The notes under the pieces are model-generated. The model was not told where the DNA came from. It saw only the letters and a list, made by a program, of their open reading frames with translations, and did no database searches. 64,000 nt of DNA from Maribellus sp. YY47 (GTDB lineage: Bacteria > Bacteroidota > Bacteroidia > Bacteroidales > Prolixibacteraceae): contig NZ_JALGYW010000004.1 of NCBI RefSeq assembly GCF_023111095.1, positions 217,045 to 281,044 on the forward strand. Direction: 5' to 3'. Shown in pieces: positions 8,401 to 16,561 of the stretch. Every line of letters begins with the position of its first letter. Position 1 is the stretch's first letter. The position numbers and the translations under genes are program-made.

Positions 8401-8924
8401 AAATTAACGATCGGGATTTAGTTCCAATCGGTAATCCTACGGTGCCGCGTATATCATACGGTTTGTCCAGTGCGATTAATTACAAAAACTTCGACATGTC
8501 GTTTGTATTTTCCGGTATCGCTCAAAGTAGTATCACACATACGGGGTGGGGGGTAACTGAATTTGGATTGGTAGGTTTCTTTAGTGATTGGCATAAACAA
8601 GCATGGACAGCTGAACGATATGAAAATGGAGAAGAAATTTTATATCCTGCGCTTGGAATGTCGGCCGGTGTTAGCCAGAAATCGAATAACTTCTTTATCA
8701 TGGACCGCTCCTACTTGCGTTTGAAAAACATAGAGATTGGTTATAGTCTGCCCGAGAGTATTTTAAAACCTGTTGGCATATCCAGAGTCAGAGTTTTCGC
8801 TAATGGCAACAACCTGTTAACATGGGATAAATTACCGGTTAACACAATCGATCCTGAACAAAATGATGCACTGGTTTACCCATTAACCAAAATGGTAACA
8901 TTTGGTGTTAATATGACTTTCTAA
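5466..8924 (+). CDS. SusC-type TonB-dependent transporter with STN domain (SusC1)
   Basis: This 1152-residue outer-membrane TonB-dependent transporter imports oligosaccharides together with its SusD partner. A long signal peptide (about 1-38) is followed by an STN domain (about 46-119), the periplasmic signalling domain that contacts FecR. A carboxypeptidase-regulatory-like beta domain (about 142-212, starting V-S-G-K-V-T-D) comes next, then a TonB-box-like E-E-V-V-V-V-G-Y-G (about 220-229), the plug (to about 350) and a 22-strand barrel ending in V-N-M-T-F with the terminal phenylalanine. The STN domain makes this copy the probable inducer sensor of the locus. susD1 begins 19 bases later, indicating co-transcription. 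Length and domain order are normal for the signalling subtype of SusC. Confidence 0.95.
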   Translation: MKKNGVMSTFLKWEVFQFLIMMKVVWVIILASAFQAAATESYSQATKISLSMKQASLEEVIWTMKKMTQFNFFYQNDEIEEVQGLNVEFSDQTVDAILDECLKNTGLTYEIVHKAVIIHKDTKKIEPPGLLQESEADAPQKKTVSGKVTDAKGLPLPGVTVIVKGTTVGTVTDPDGNFSFEVPVAAEILQFSFVGMKMQEIVLAGQSTFNIVLEEETADLEEVVVVGYGSQKKESVTGAISSVRTEELKQSSAANLSVALAGQLPGLTVMQSSGQPGSDNVNLYLRGMGTLNDASPLILIDGIPRESIDKLDPNEVESISILKDASATAVFGVRGANGVIIITTRRGQEGKSELNITVNQSYQKFLVQNDRIHSWEFAELRNQAYLNGNPGAADADLPFTQYMIDKYKSGEDLVFYPDRDVFHDYFRDWAPQTRVNANFNGGGKFFSYFLNAGYIGQGGNFKTEPESFLGYDPSYAMDRYNFRGNIDFNLASNLKASLNLATYLQKMNTPQTVSLFSGSVEGMVQNMIAYTWGTPPTDPGPITVAGYGVPENEIVAQSGQDRNTYGEINRRGYRSEGSTVLNSSLAIDWGLDFITKGLSAKGMVAFDSHASTVRQGYRGVNVYGFNVARNADESSYYSPIRENQDKAMTLTKGMSTYYYSNYQASLNYARTFGLHTVTGLALYQRDKWDKASADLPYNVIGYVGRVTYDYDNRYLAEFNFGYNGSEQFAPKNRFGSFPAYSLGWVASNESFLKDNPVVTHLKFRGSYGITGNDKLGDSRFLYQSSITMSGGVIPGLGYGQSVVQGRMGNEALQWEKAEKKNFGVDLKLFNDLSLTVDVFDEHRDKILISRSTIPVLQGVPLGNIPKVNIGVVDNKGYEIELAYQKTVNKDLSFTVRGNFNYNENTVKYADEVQYGEDYAYRYRSTGFSIGQRFGYQIDYSNGNGYINTLEELDNLPTYEVGGTPRLGDFMYVDVNNDGKINDRDLVPIGNPTVPRISYGLSSAINYKNFDMSFVFSGIAQSSITHTGWGVTEFGLVGFFSDWHKQAWTAERYENGEEILYPALGMSAGVSQKSNNFFIMDRSYLRLKNIEIGYSLPESILKPVGISRVRVFANGNNLLTWDKLPVNTIDPEQNDALVYPLTKMVTFGVNMTF

Positions 8925-8943
8925 CCGCTTAATCTGAATAAAA

Positions 8944-10761
8944 ATGAAGAATTACATCTATATAATTTTGGTATTAATTGTTGCGTTTTTCAGCAGTTGT
9001 ACCGACGCTTTAGACATGGCTCCTGACGGAAATATGCAGATGGATGAGGTACTGTCTGATCCGGATAAAGTGGAAGCCTTGTTGAACCGCGTTTATAATA
9101 ACATTCCCCAAAAAGGGTATGCCTACTTCTTTTTCGATCCGGCAGTGGTAGCCTGTACTGATGACGGTTGGACGTCGGAAGATTCACAGGGGCAGTTGGT
9201 GGATCAGTACTACAAAGACAATTGTTCGGCCAGCTGGCATCCTATGCGTGATTTCCCCGATGGACACGGTGCCAATAACAATAGTTATTGGAGCCGTTAC
9301 TGGCAACAGATACGTTTATGTTCGCAGTTTATTGAAGTGATTGATGAAGCTGCTGTTAACGATGAAGCTGACCGAGGAAGATTTAAAGCAGAAGCTAAAG
9401 TGATGAGAAGCTTCTTTTACATGGAGCTGATTAAATGGTTCGGAAAAGTTCCTGTATTGAACGAAACAGTTCCGTTTGATGCTGATTTTTCAACTTTGAC
9501 ACGGCAATCGGTTTATGAAGTTGCTTCGCTTATTGTTGCTGATTGTAATGATGCTTTAGCAGAGTCAGAACTCCCCTGGAGGATAGACGGGAGTGGTGAT
9601 GGAGGTCGTGCCACAAAGGCTTTGGCCTGCGCTCTGAAATCTGAGGCGATGATGTTTGCCGCCAGCCCGCTGCACAACGAAGGAGAAAACCATTGGGAAG
9701 AGGCCTATCAGGTTACAAAGGATGCGGTATCAAAATTAAAAGCAAATGGCTATGAGCTATTTACAGTATGCACCCAACCCAATGTGTTTGGCACCGGCCC
9801 TGCAGCTGCCTATCGGCAGTTGGTAGATCAGGATGCAGATTTTGTACCAACACCTCGCGATAAAGAAACCATATACCGGGCCAGATCAGGTGGACTGTTT
9901 GTTTGGCATATCGGTTATATTGGAAGTAATATGCCAAATACTTACAAGTGCGGTACCTGTCCGACACAGGAATTAGTCGATGCCTTTGAAACGATCGACG
10001 GACAACCTGTATTGGATCTGGAGCGACCTTATTTGGATGAAAAACATCTGCAACCTAACTACAATGAGGCTAATACGTTATACGATCCTAATAATCCGTA
10101 TGCTAATCGTGACCCACGACTGGCTCAAACGGTGTTGTATAATGGAAGTGAAATCTTGTTTGATAACAAAAAGGTGACGATTGAAACCTACACAGGAGGG
10201 AAGCATGCTCCCAGTTGGGATGTTACCAACAGGGTTTCATCGCGAACCGGTTACTATCATTGTAAAATGGTTACACCCGGTGCCAGTGGAACCAACCAAA
10301 TCAACAACGCAAATTGGAAGTTTTATCGTTTAGGTCAGACCTTGCTTAATTTGGCAGAAACGGCTGCTGAAGCGGGTCACTTGGATGAAGCCAGAGCTGC
10401 TGTAAACGAAGTTAGAGCCCGTTCAGGAATGCCCGAGCTCTCTGCCGGTTTGTCAAAAGAAGAACTGATATTGCGAATTCGCAATGAACGTCGTGTTGAA
10501 TTGGCCTGGGAAGAAAATCGTTTCTTCGACCTTAGAAGGTGGCAAGATCCAAGTGGTGATTTAAGTGAAACCAGTAAATGGTTTACAGCCATGGTTATAA
10601 CTAAAAATTCAGATGGTAGCTTTACTTATTCACGCCGTAATATCTCGGAGAGTCCTCGCGGAGGATGGCAAAACAGAGATTTACTGCTTCCGCTTCCATT
10701 GTCTGAAGCAGCACTGCTTGAGTCGGTAACCGGTCAGCCATGGCAAAATCCGGGATGGTAA
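8944..10761 (+). CDS. SusD/RagB-family surface glycan-binding lipoprotein (SusD1)
   Basis: This 605-residue lipoprotein (signal peptide 1-18, lipobox F-S-S-C with Cys19) acts as the surface lid of SusC1. It has the SusD fold signature: N-terminal TPR-like helices with R-F-K-A-E-A-K-V-M-R-S-F-F-Y near residue 145, the D-P-R-L segment about residue 394, and the C-terminal R-N-E-R-R-V-E-L-A-W-E followed by R-F-F-D-L-R-R-W. It ends W-Q-N-P-G-W, as SusD2 does. It is encoded 19 bases after susC1, and the susC2 start codon lies 29 bases further on. The sequence does not reveal which sugar it binds. Confidence 0.94.
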   Translation: MKNYIYIILVLIVAFFSSCTDALDMAPDGNMQMDEVLSDPDKVEALLNRVYNNIPQKGYAYFFFDPAVVACTDDGWTSEDSQGQLVDQYYKDNCSASWHPMRDFPDGHGANNNSYWSRYWQQIRLCSQFIEVIDEAAVNDEADRGRFKAEAKVMRSFFYMELIKWFGKVPVLNETVPFDADFSTLTRQSVYEVASLIVADCNDALAESELPWRIDGSGDGGRATKALACALKSEAMMFAASPLHNEGENHWEEAYQVTKDAVSKLKANGYELFTVCTQPNVFGTGPAAAYRQLVDQDADFVPTPRDKETIYRARSGGLFVWHIGYIGSNMPNTYKCGTCPTQELVDAFETIDGQPVLDLERPYLDEKHLQPNYNEANTLYDPNNPYANRDPRLAQTVLYNGSEILFDNKKVTIETYTGGKHAPSWDVTNRVSSRTGYYHCKMVTPGASGTNQINNANWKFYRLGQTLLNLAETAAEAGHLDEARAAVNEVRARSGMPELSAGLSKEELILRIRNERRVELAWEENRFFDLRRWQDPSGDLSETSKWFTAMVITKNSDGSFTYSRRNISESPRGGWQNRDLLLPLPLSEAALLESVTGQPWQNPGW

Positions 10762-10790
10762 ACTAATACTTGAATTTAAAATTCATAATT

Positions 10791-13700
10791 ATGACAATAG
10801 ATAAATTTATCAAATATATAGCGCTCAACATTGGATATTTGTTGATGTGCGTCAATCTATATGCTCAAGGAGAATCTCTCCCCCAAAACCTTGTGGTAAA
10901 TGAGTACGGAGAGCCGGTTGCCGGTGCTGTAGTTGTTTCAGAATTTGGCAAGAACCAATATGTAACATCTAACGATGGTAGTTGTCAGATTACAGTTGAC
11001 GATGGAAGCTCATATGTAGTTGTAAGAGCAATTGGTTTTCTGGATTATAAGATTCCTGTGGATGAAATATTAAGCACCCAGAAAATAACGCTGAACTTTG
11101 ATAATCATAACATGGGCGGTGTTGTGAATATGGGATATAACTCTTATTCCCGAGAATCGGTAACCGGTGCAGTATCTTCGGTAACGGGTGCAGAGTTAGA
11201 CAAAACCCCCAGTAATATATTATCCGAAACGTTATCAGGTAGGTTACCCGGTTTAACCAACGTGCAAAACCTTTCTGAATTAACTTTTTTCGGATACGGA
11301 AACTATACTAAAACAATTCGGGGTATTTCTTCTCGAAATGGATCTTCGCCTCTAATTATTATAGATGGTGTAGTTTGCCCCACTCAGTATTACGAATTCA
11401 TTTCACCAAAAGAAATCGAAAGTGTGAGCGTTCTTAAAGATGCTTCTGCAACAGCAATTTATGGAATGCAGGGAGCCAACGGAGTGATTGTTATTACCAC
11501 CAAACGTGGGTTTAATGGCGAAAAAAAGGTAGAAGCTTATGTTGATCAGTCTTTCCAGCAAATGATTAAGCGGCCGATGTTTATAAATTCGGCTCGCTAC
11601 GCGCAACTTCGGAATGAGGCAGGCGAACGGGATGGACTTGGCACGTATTCTCAGTTTAGTCAGGACGAAATCGACCAGTTTGGTGCAGGTGATAATATTG
11701 CATATCCGAATAACGACTGGTACGATATGTTTATCAAAGACTATGTGTTGAGACAGCGCGCAGGAGTAAATGTTTCCGGAGGTTCTAAAAAGTTTAAATA
11801 TTTCTCTGAATTGAATTTTGTGAACCAGGGCGAGCCTCTGATTGTAGAAGATGTTGCTGACCGTAAATATGATCCAACTCCCCATGTTAATATTTTCAAT
11901 TTTCGCTCCAATATGGATGTGAATTTTAATCAGTATGTATCGGGTTTTATGCGCCTTGCAGGTAGTGTGAAACGCGAAAAGCAAACAGGAGCCGGGATGA
12001 ACTGGGATATCTACAGTAACTTACTCAGTTTGCCTCCGACAATGTATGGGCCATTGTCTCCCGAGATTGAGGATGACCCGGACCAGAGCAACCAGGTTGT
12101 TACGATTGTAGGAGTTGATAATCCAGCTTATGGCGAAATTAATCGGTCGGGTTATAAAGAGATTATCGAAACCAATGTAATTGCACAAGCCGGATTAAGT
12201 GCTGATTTAAGTTTCATTACCAAAGGCTTGTCCGTTAGTGGAGCTATGGCTTATCAGGCCTATCTTCGGAACAATACCTCTACAACTCAGGAGTATTATA
12301 AAGTGATTAGAGAAAATGATTATTCGGTGTTGGATAATTTTAGGAAATATGGTGATGACGAGAATACTCCGTTGGCTTATTCCAAAGGTTCAGTTTACTT
12401 CTATTATCTCGATTTGTTTGGTACGGTTGAGTACAAACGTCAGTTTGGTGATCATTCAATCGACGCTGCTGCTCACACCTATTATTTATACCAGGAAAAA
12501 GAAGCAACAGGAAGCGGAAGTGATGTATTACCTTACAAACGACAGAATGCTGGGGTGAGTGTGCTCTACGGGTTTAAAGACCGTTACTTTGTAAAAGGAG
12601 ACCTTGGTTATTCTGGTTCAGAACAATTTCATCCGGATAACCGGTTTATAGCTACACCGTCCATTTCAGCAGCCTGGATTGCCTCTAAAGAAAATTTCTT
12701 TGATGTTGATTTCATCAGTCTATTAAAACTAAGGGCTTCATATGGTTTAACAGCAAACGATCAAATAGGTGGTTCTCGTTTCCTTTACCTGGATAACATT
12801 CGTTCTTCCGGCGAAGAGAAAGAGAGGGGGAATCCTGATTTGTCTCCCGAAAAAATTAAAAAGCTGAACCTTGGTCTTGATCTTGGTCTATTAAATATGT
12901 TTACCATCGGTGTTGATTATTTTAAAGATAAAGTCGACAACATGTTGGTGAATAGTTCTTCAACAATTCCCGTTTACCAGGGTATTCCTCTTGGGTACTA
13001 TCCTAAACTGAACAATGGTAAAATGGAAAATAAGGGCTACGAAATTTCGGTTGGTTTCAATAAGCAATTCAGTAAAGAGCTGAGAGCTTATGCTACTTTT
13101 AATTTCATGCAGGCGAAAAACAAAGTGATTAGCATCAACGAATCTCCTTATTCTGATGATTATGCTTATCCGTACCGTACCGAAGGATATCGCTATGGGC
13201 AACAATGGGGGTATAAAATTGACTACAGTAACGGAAACGGAATGTTTAATTCAGAACAGGAATTAGCAAGCTCAAACCTCGTTTATTCTATGGGTATACC
13301 GCGTGTGGGTGATTTTATCTATCAGGATTTGAATAATGATAATACAATCGATGAAAAAGATTTAGCGCCCATGGGATATGCCAAGATACCTGAGCAAGAA
13401 TATACTTTCAACGGTGGCGTAAACTGGAAGAATTGGGAAATGTCGTTTCTTTTCCATGGTGTAAGAAATGCTTCTCAGTTTATAAGCGGTACAGGGGTTT
13501 ATGAAAACGAGAGCCTGGGAATATTCAATGATATTCATTTAAATGCATGGACACCTGAACGTTATGCTGCCGGAGAGGAAATTTCATATCCTGCTCTGTC
13601 ATTGTTACCTTCAACCAACCACGTTAACAACGATTTCTTTTTGATGGATCGTTCGTATCTGCGTTTAAGAAATCTTGAGATTGCTCATACCTTACCGGTA

Positions 13701-13868
13701 AACCTTTCCAAGAAAGCGTCGAAGGAAACCATACGTATTGCCGTTAACATTCAAAACTTGTTTACGATTGATAATGTACAATCAAAATACATCGATCCTG
13801 AAATTGGGCAAATGAATACATTCCAGCCTTATAGGGTATATAACCTTGGCGTAAATATTAACTTTTAA
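10791..13868 (+). CDS. SusC-type TonB-dependent transporter without STN (SusC2)
   Basis: This is the second SusC-like transporter, 1025 residues from ATG 10791. An in-frame TTG at 10770 would add seven residues before the signal peptide, and the ATG is preferred. The mature protein starts after a signal peptide ending in L-Y-A-Q. A short carboxypeptidase-regulatory-like domain (about 30-95) comes first, then a degenerate TonB-box region G-G-V-V-N-M-G-Y in place of the usual E-E-V-V-V-V-G-Y, the plug, and a barrel ending in I-N-F. There is no STN domain, so it should transport without signalling to FecR. It resembles SusC1 along the barrel (for example the shared D-R-S-Y-L-R-L-R/K-N near the C-terminus), suggesting an old duplication of the susCD pair. 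susD2 follows after 11 bases. Confidence 0.93.
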   Translation: MTIDKFIKYIALNIGYLLMCVNLYAQGESLPQNLVVNEYGEPVAGAVVVSEFGKNQYVTSNDGSCQITVDDGSSYVVVRAIGFLDYKIPVDEILSTQKITLNFDNHNMGGVVNMGYNSYSRESVTGAVSSVTGAELDKTPSNILSETLSGRLPGLTNVQNLSELTFFGYGNYTKTIRGISSRNGSSPLIIIDGVVCPTQYYEFISPKEIESVSVLKDASATAIYGMQGANGVIVITTKRGFNGEKKVEAYVDQSFQQMIKRPMFINSARYAQLRNEAGERDGLGTYSQFSQDEIDQFGAGDNIAYPNNDWYDMFIKDYVLRQRAGVNVSGGSKKFKYFSELNFVNQGEPLIVEDVADRKYDPTPHVNIFNFRSNMDVNFNQYVSGFMRLAGSVKREKQTGAGMNWDIYSNLLSLPPTMYGPLSPEIEDDPDQSNQVVTIVGVDNPAYGEINRSGYKEIIETNVIAQAGLSADLSFITKGLSVSGAMAYQAYLRNNTSTTQEYYKVIRENDYSVLDNFRKYGDDENTPLAYSKGSVYFYYLDLFGTVEYKRQFGDHSIDAAAHTYYLYQEKEATGSGSDVLPYKRQNAGVSVLYGFKDRYFVKGDLGYSGSEQFHPDNRFIATPSISAAWIASKENFFDVDFISLLKLRASYGLTANDQIGGSRFLYLDNIRSSGEEKERGNPDLSPEKIKKLNLGLDLGLLNMFTIGVDYFKDKVDNMLVNSSSTIPVYQGIPLGYYPKLNNGKMENKGYEISVGFNKQFSKELRAYATFNFMQAKNKVISINESPYSDDYAYPYRTEGYRYGQQWGYKIDYSNGNGMFNSEQELASSNLVYSMGIPRVGDFIYQDLNNDNTIDEKDLAPMGYAKIPEQEYTFNGGVNWKNWEMSFLFHGVRNASQFISGTGVYENESLGIFNDIHLNAWTPERYAAGEEISYPALSLLPSTNHVNNDFFLMDRSYLRLRNLEIAHTLPVNLSKKASKETIRIAVNIQNLFTIDNVQSKYIDPEIGQMNTFQPYRVYNLGVNINF

Positions 13869-13879
13869 ATGGCTTTAGC

Positions 13880-16153
13880 ATGAAAAAATATATTTCAAAA
13901 CTATTTACAGTGTTTGTCTCAGTGTTAGGCTTAGTTTCCTGTGCCGACCTGGATATTCCATCTGATGGACGAATGACGCTAAATGACATTTTCATGGATT
14001 ATTATTCCACCAGAAATTACTTTAACAGATGTAGTGACTATATGCCGCAGGTTGGTTTTTCTTACGAAAATACCCCGTTGGCTTCGTTTTGCGATGAAGC
14101 ACACGATGCCAGCGACGGCGTAAGCGGTGCTGTAAACGATTGGTATAACAACCGGACATCGTCATCAAACAATCCATTAGCATCGGGAGGCGATCCCTGG
14201 AGTCGTTATTTTGAGGGTATTCGGAAATGCAACACTTTTCTGGAGAGTATAAACGATCCAACTGTTGCTACTGCAAATATTGATGAAGAGGAGAAAAATG
14301 GCTGGATTGGTGAAGTTTATACCTTACGGGCATTTTATTATCTTCAATTAATAAAACGATATGGTGGTGTACCTATCATTGATGCACCTTACGAAATTAC
14401 CTACGATTTTTCGCAAGATAGCCGTGCTACATTTGAAGCATGTGTAGATTTTATTTTGGCTGATTGCGACAGAGCTCTTGAAATTCCGGAGAGCAGTGTC
14501 TCGACCATCGGTTTTAGATGGGATATTAGTGATAATGAACGAGGTCATGTCACACGTGCGTTTGCATATGCCGTAAAATCGCAGGCAGCATTATACGCAG
14601 CCAGTCCGCTTTGGTATGAGCAGGGGAGCAAATACACCTGGGATAAAGTCACTGAAATTACAAAAGAAGCACTTGACGAATGTTTGGCTCATGGATTTGA
14701 ACTTTTCGATATTACTCCAAACGCAGATATTGCTCAAAATGCTTATGCTTATTATTTTATTAATCGTTCCGATCCAAGCCGCTCGGTGGATAAGGAAACG
14801 ATATTTGAAACTACATCTTCCCGCACAAATGTATGGAAATACGCAGGAACGCCCATTACAGAGGGAGCTTTAAAGGCAGGCGCTGGTCCTTCTCAGGAAC
14901 TGGTTGACGCCTATGGAATGCAGGCAACAGGTGAAATGCCGGTTTTGGGATATTTCGATGCCAGCCATTTGCAGCCAATCATAAACGCCAGTGCCGGGTA
15001 CGATCCTGCTAATCCATACGAAGGAAGGGACCCACGCTTTTATGCTTCTGTTTACTACAATAACTCGCCACGTTCACTAACTACCGGGAATATCGATAAG
15101 GATTTGTTTCCCTTAAGTTTTACTTCAACGATCAACAATATAACTGCAACTAAAAATGGTGACGAAGTAACTTTGGCAACAACAGGTAGTGATCCATGGA
15201 TATTCACGACAACTTTAACCCGTCCGTTAACTGCAGGAGACAGTCGTGTTGTTTCGTTCGAATATAAAAGTAACAAATCAATTACTGATTCTGAGTTTTT
15301 CTTTTGTGTGGCTGGTGGCCCGCAGGGCGGAGTTGAATCAGGCCAGAATATTCACATTCCACAGGCTTCTGAATGGACTCGGTTTGAATACGATTTAACG
15401 ACCGCTATCAATACGTGGGGTTTTGGCGTTAATTCAAGTGGAGGTGCAAGTCCTGAAAATCATTTTCTACGTTTTGACGTAACAGGCGGAGCTGGATACG
15501 AAATTACAATCCGTAATTTCAGAATCGAATGTTTTACACTACCGCCGGCACCTACGCCAGTCGAAACTTTTGTCGGAGGGAACTGTGAGATATCGGATCG
15601 GGTAAATGAAATTACAAATACCAGAACCGGCTATTACATGCGTAAGTTTAATAACTACAAATCGGGAGTAAATGTCGACCAGGATGGTTTGATGAAGATC
15701 TTCAGACTTGGTGAACTGTACCTGAATTTTGCAGAGGCAGCTTATCAATCAGTAGGTCCCGATGCAGCTGTGCCGTCAACAGTGGGCGGATCTGCTATGT
15801 CTGCTCGCCAGGCTGTGAATACAATACGCGAACGTGCGGAAATGCCGCCTCTGCCGGCAGGTTTGTCAGAAAGCGAGTTTGAGGTGCGGTATCGCAATGA
15901 ACGTCAGGTTGAAATGGCATTCGAAGAACACCGGTTCTTTGATGTTCGCAGGTGGAAAATTCTGAATGAAACAGATGGTTTCGTTACCGGAATGAAAATT
16001 ACCCAGGAAGGCGATTCTTATACATATACACGTATTAAGCTGGAAGATAGAGGTACTAATGCTGACAAGTACTTAAGGTACCCAATCGATCAGTCTGAAG
16101 TGTCAAAAATGGAGAGCTACACCGGTACCAGCTGGCAAAATCCAGGTTGGTAA
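13880..16153 (+). CDS. SusD-family lipoprotein with an inserted DUF4972-like domain (SusD2)
   Basis: This 757-residue SusD/RagB lipoprotein (lipobox V-S-C, Cys21) is about 150 residues longer than SusD1. The SusD parts are intact: R-A-F-Y-Y-L-Q-L-I-K-R-Y near 155, D-P-R-F-Y just before residue 390, then E-T-F-V-G-G-N about 561, T-R-T-G-Y-Y, and the C-terminal R-N-E-R-Q-V-E-M-A-F-E with R-F-F-D-V-R-R-W. Between D-P-R-F-Y and E-T-F-V-G-G lies an extra module, about residues 395-558 (bases roughly 15065-15550), rich in beta strands. The module resembles the N-terminal domain of the DUF5722 lipoprotein at 23925, with shared motifs T-T-G-S/T-D-P, S/T-F-E-Y and H-F/Y-L-R-F/L-D. It looks like a carbohydrate-binding-type beta-sandwich grafted onto the surface-exposed side of SusD. 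A strong terminator follows. Confidence 0.93.
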   Translation: MKKYISKLFTVFVSVLGLVSCADLDIPSDGRMTLNDIFMDYYSTRNYFNRCSDYMPQVGFSYENTPLASFCDEAHDASDGVSGAVNDWYNNRTSSSNNPLASGGDPWSRYFEGIRKCNTFLESINDPTVATANIDEEEKNGWIGEVYTLRAFYYLQLIKRYGGVPIIDAPYEITYDFSQDSRATFEACVDFILADCDRALEIPESSVSTIGFRWDISDNERGHVTRAFAYAVKSQAALYAASPLWYEQGSKYTWDKVTEITKEALDECLAHGFELFDITPNADIAQNAYAYYFINRSDPSRSVDKETIFETTSSRTNVWKYAGTPITEGALKAGAGPSQELVDAYGMQATGEMPVLGYFDASHLQPIINASAGYDPANPYEGRDPRFYASVYYNNSPRSLTTGNIDKDLFPLSFTSTINNITATKNGDEVTLATTGSDPWIFTTTLTRPLTAGDSRVVSFEYKSNKSITDSEFFFCVAGGPQGGVESGQNIHIPQASEWTRFEYDLTTAINTWGFGVNSSGGASPENHFLRFDVTGGAGYEITIRNFRIECFTLPPAPTPVETFVGGNCEISDRVNEITNTRTGYYMRKFNNYKSGVNVDQDGLMKIFRLGELYLNFAEAAYQSVGPDAAVPSTVGGSAMSARQAVNTIRERAEMPPLPAGLSESEFEVRYRNERQVEMAFEEHRFFDVRRWKILNETDGFVTGMKITQEGDSYTYTRIKLEDRGTNADKYLRYPIDQSEVSKMESYTGTSWQNPGW

Positions 16154-16190
16154 GTTCATATCTTGTTTAGATGTAGTGTAATATTGAAAA

Positions 16191-16225
16191 TGAGAAAGAG
16201 CAGCCAATTGGCTGCCCTTTTCTCA
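16191..16225 (+). terminator. Rho-independent terminator after susD2
   Basis: The 16-base perfect palindrome GCAGCCAATTGGCTGC (16200-16215) sits inside flanking complementary A-rich and T-rich arms (TGAGAAAGA at 16191-16199 against CCTTTTCTCA at 16216-16225). It separates the susCD block from the enzyme genes. Read-through or a separate promoter in 16226-16561 must serve the latter. Confidence 0.75.
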
Positions 16226-16561
16226 TGATCAAAACACGATATTTTCCAGTTAAACCTAATGCTTTGTAAACGAACCTCTTTCTTTTTGAAAGAGCGTTCG
16301 ACGCAAAGTTTCTACTACTGCCACTGTTGTCATTCGTATAATTTTAAACGACTTGAATATTAAAAAAGTAATATCATTGAAGGTATTCTTGTTTGGTCTT
16401 TCAAGATGAGCAGATTCGTCTATCGGTGCATTTTGCAGTTATAATTTTTCCTGAATTTGCCGATTCGCAGAACTCGTTAATCCTGAAAAACATCATGTAT
16501 AAACAGGCTGCACCTATAAAATGGCACATTAATTTAAAAATGATTGGCTAACAGAAAACTT
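16226..16561 (+). other. Intergenic region upstream of the enzyme block
   Basis: This 336-base AT-rich stretch has no open frame of note, no tRNA and no strong repeat. It lies between a strong terminator and the first of more than twenty co-directional enzyme genes, so it probably carries their promoter. I did not find a clean TTTG / TAnnTTTG pair with normal spacing, nor a repeat of the GGGTGTCACCC block found at 4094. Confidence 0.4.

Noticed and set aside
10770..10790. TTG at 10770 as start of SusC2
   Set aside because: ATG 10791 directly precedes a normal signal peptide. The extra seven residues would only lengthen the n-region.
16226..16561. Search for a Bacteroidota TTTG / TAnnTTTG promoter before the enzyme block
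   Set aside because: Partial matches exist (for example TGAATTTG near 16450), but the spacing to an upstream TTTG is wrong, so no promoter was annotated.
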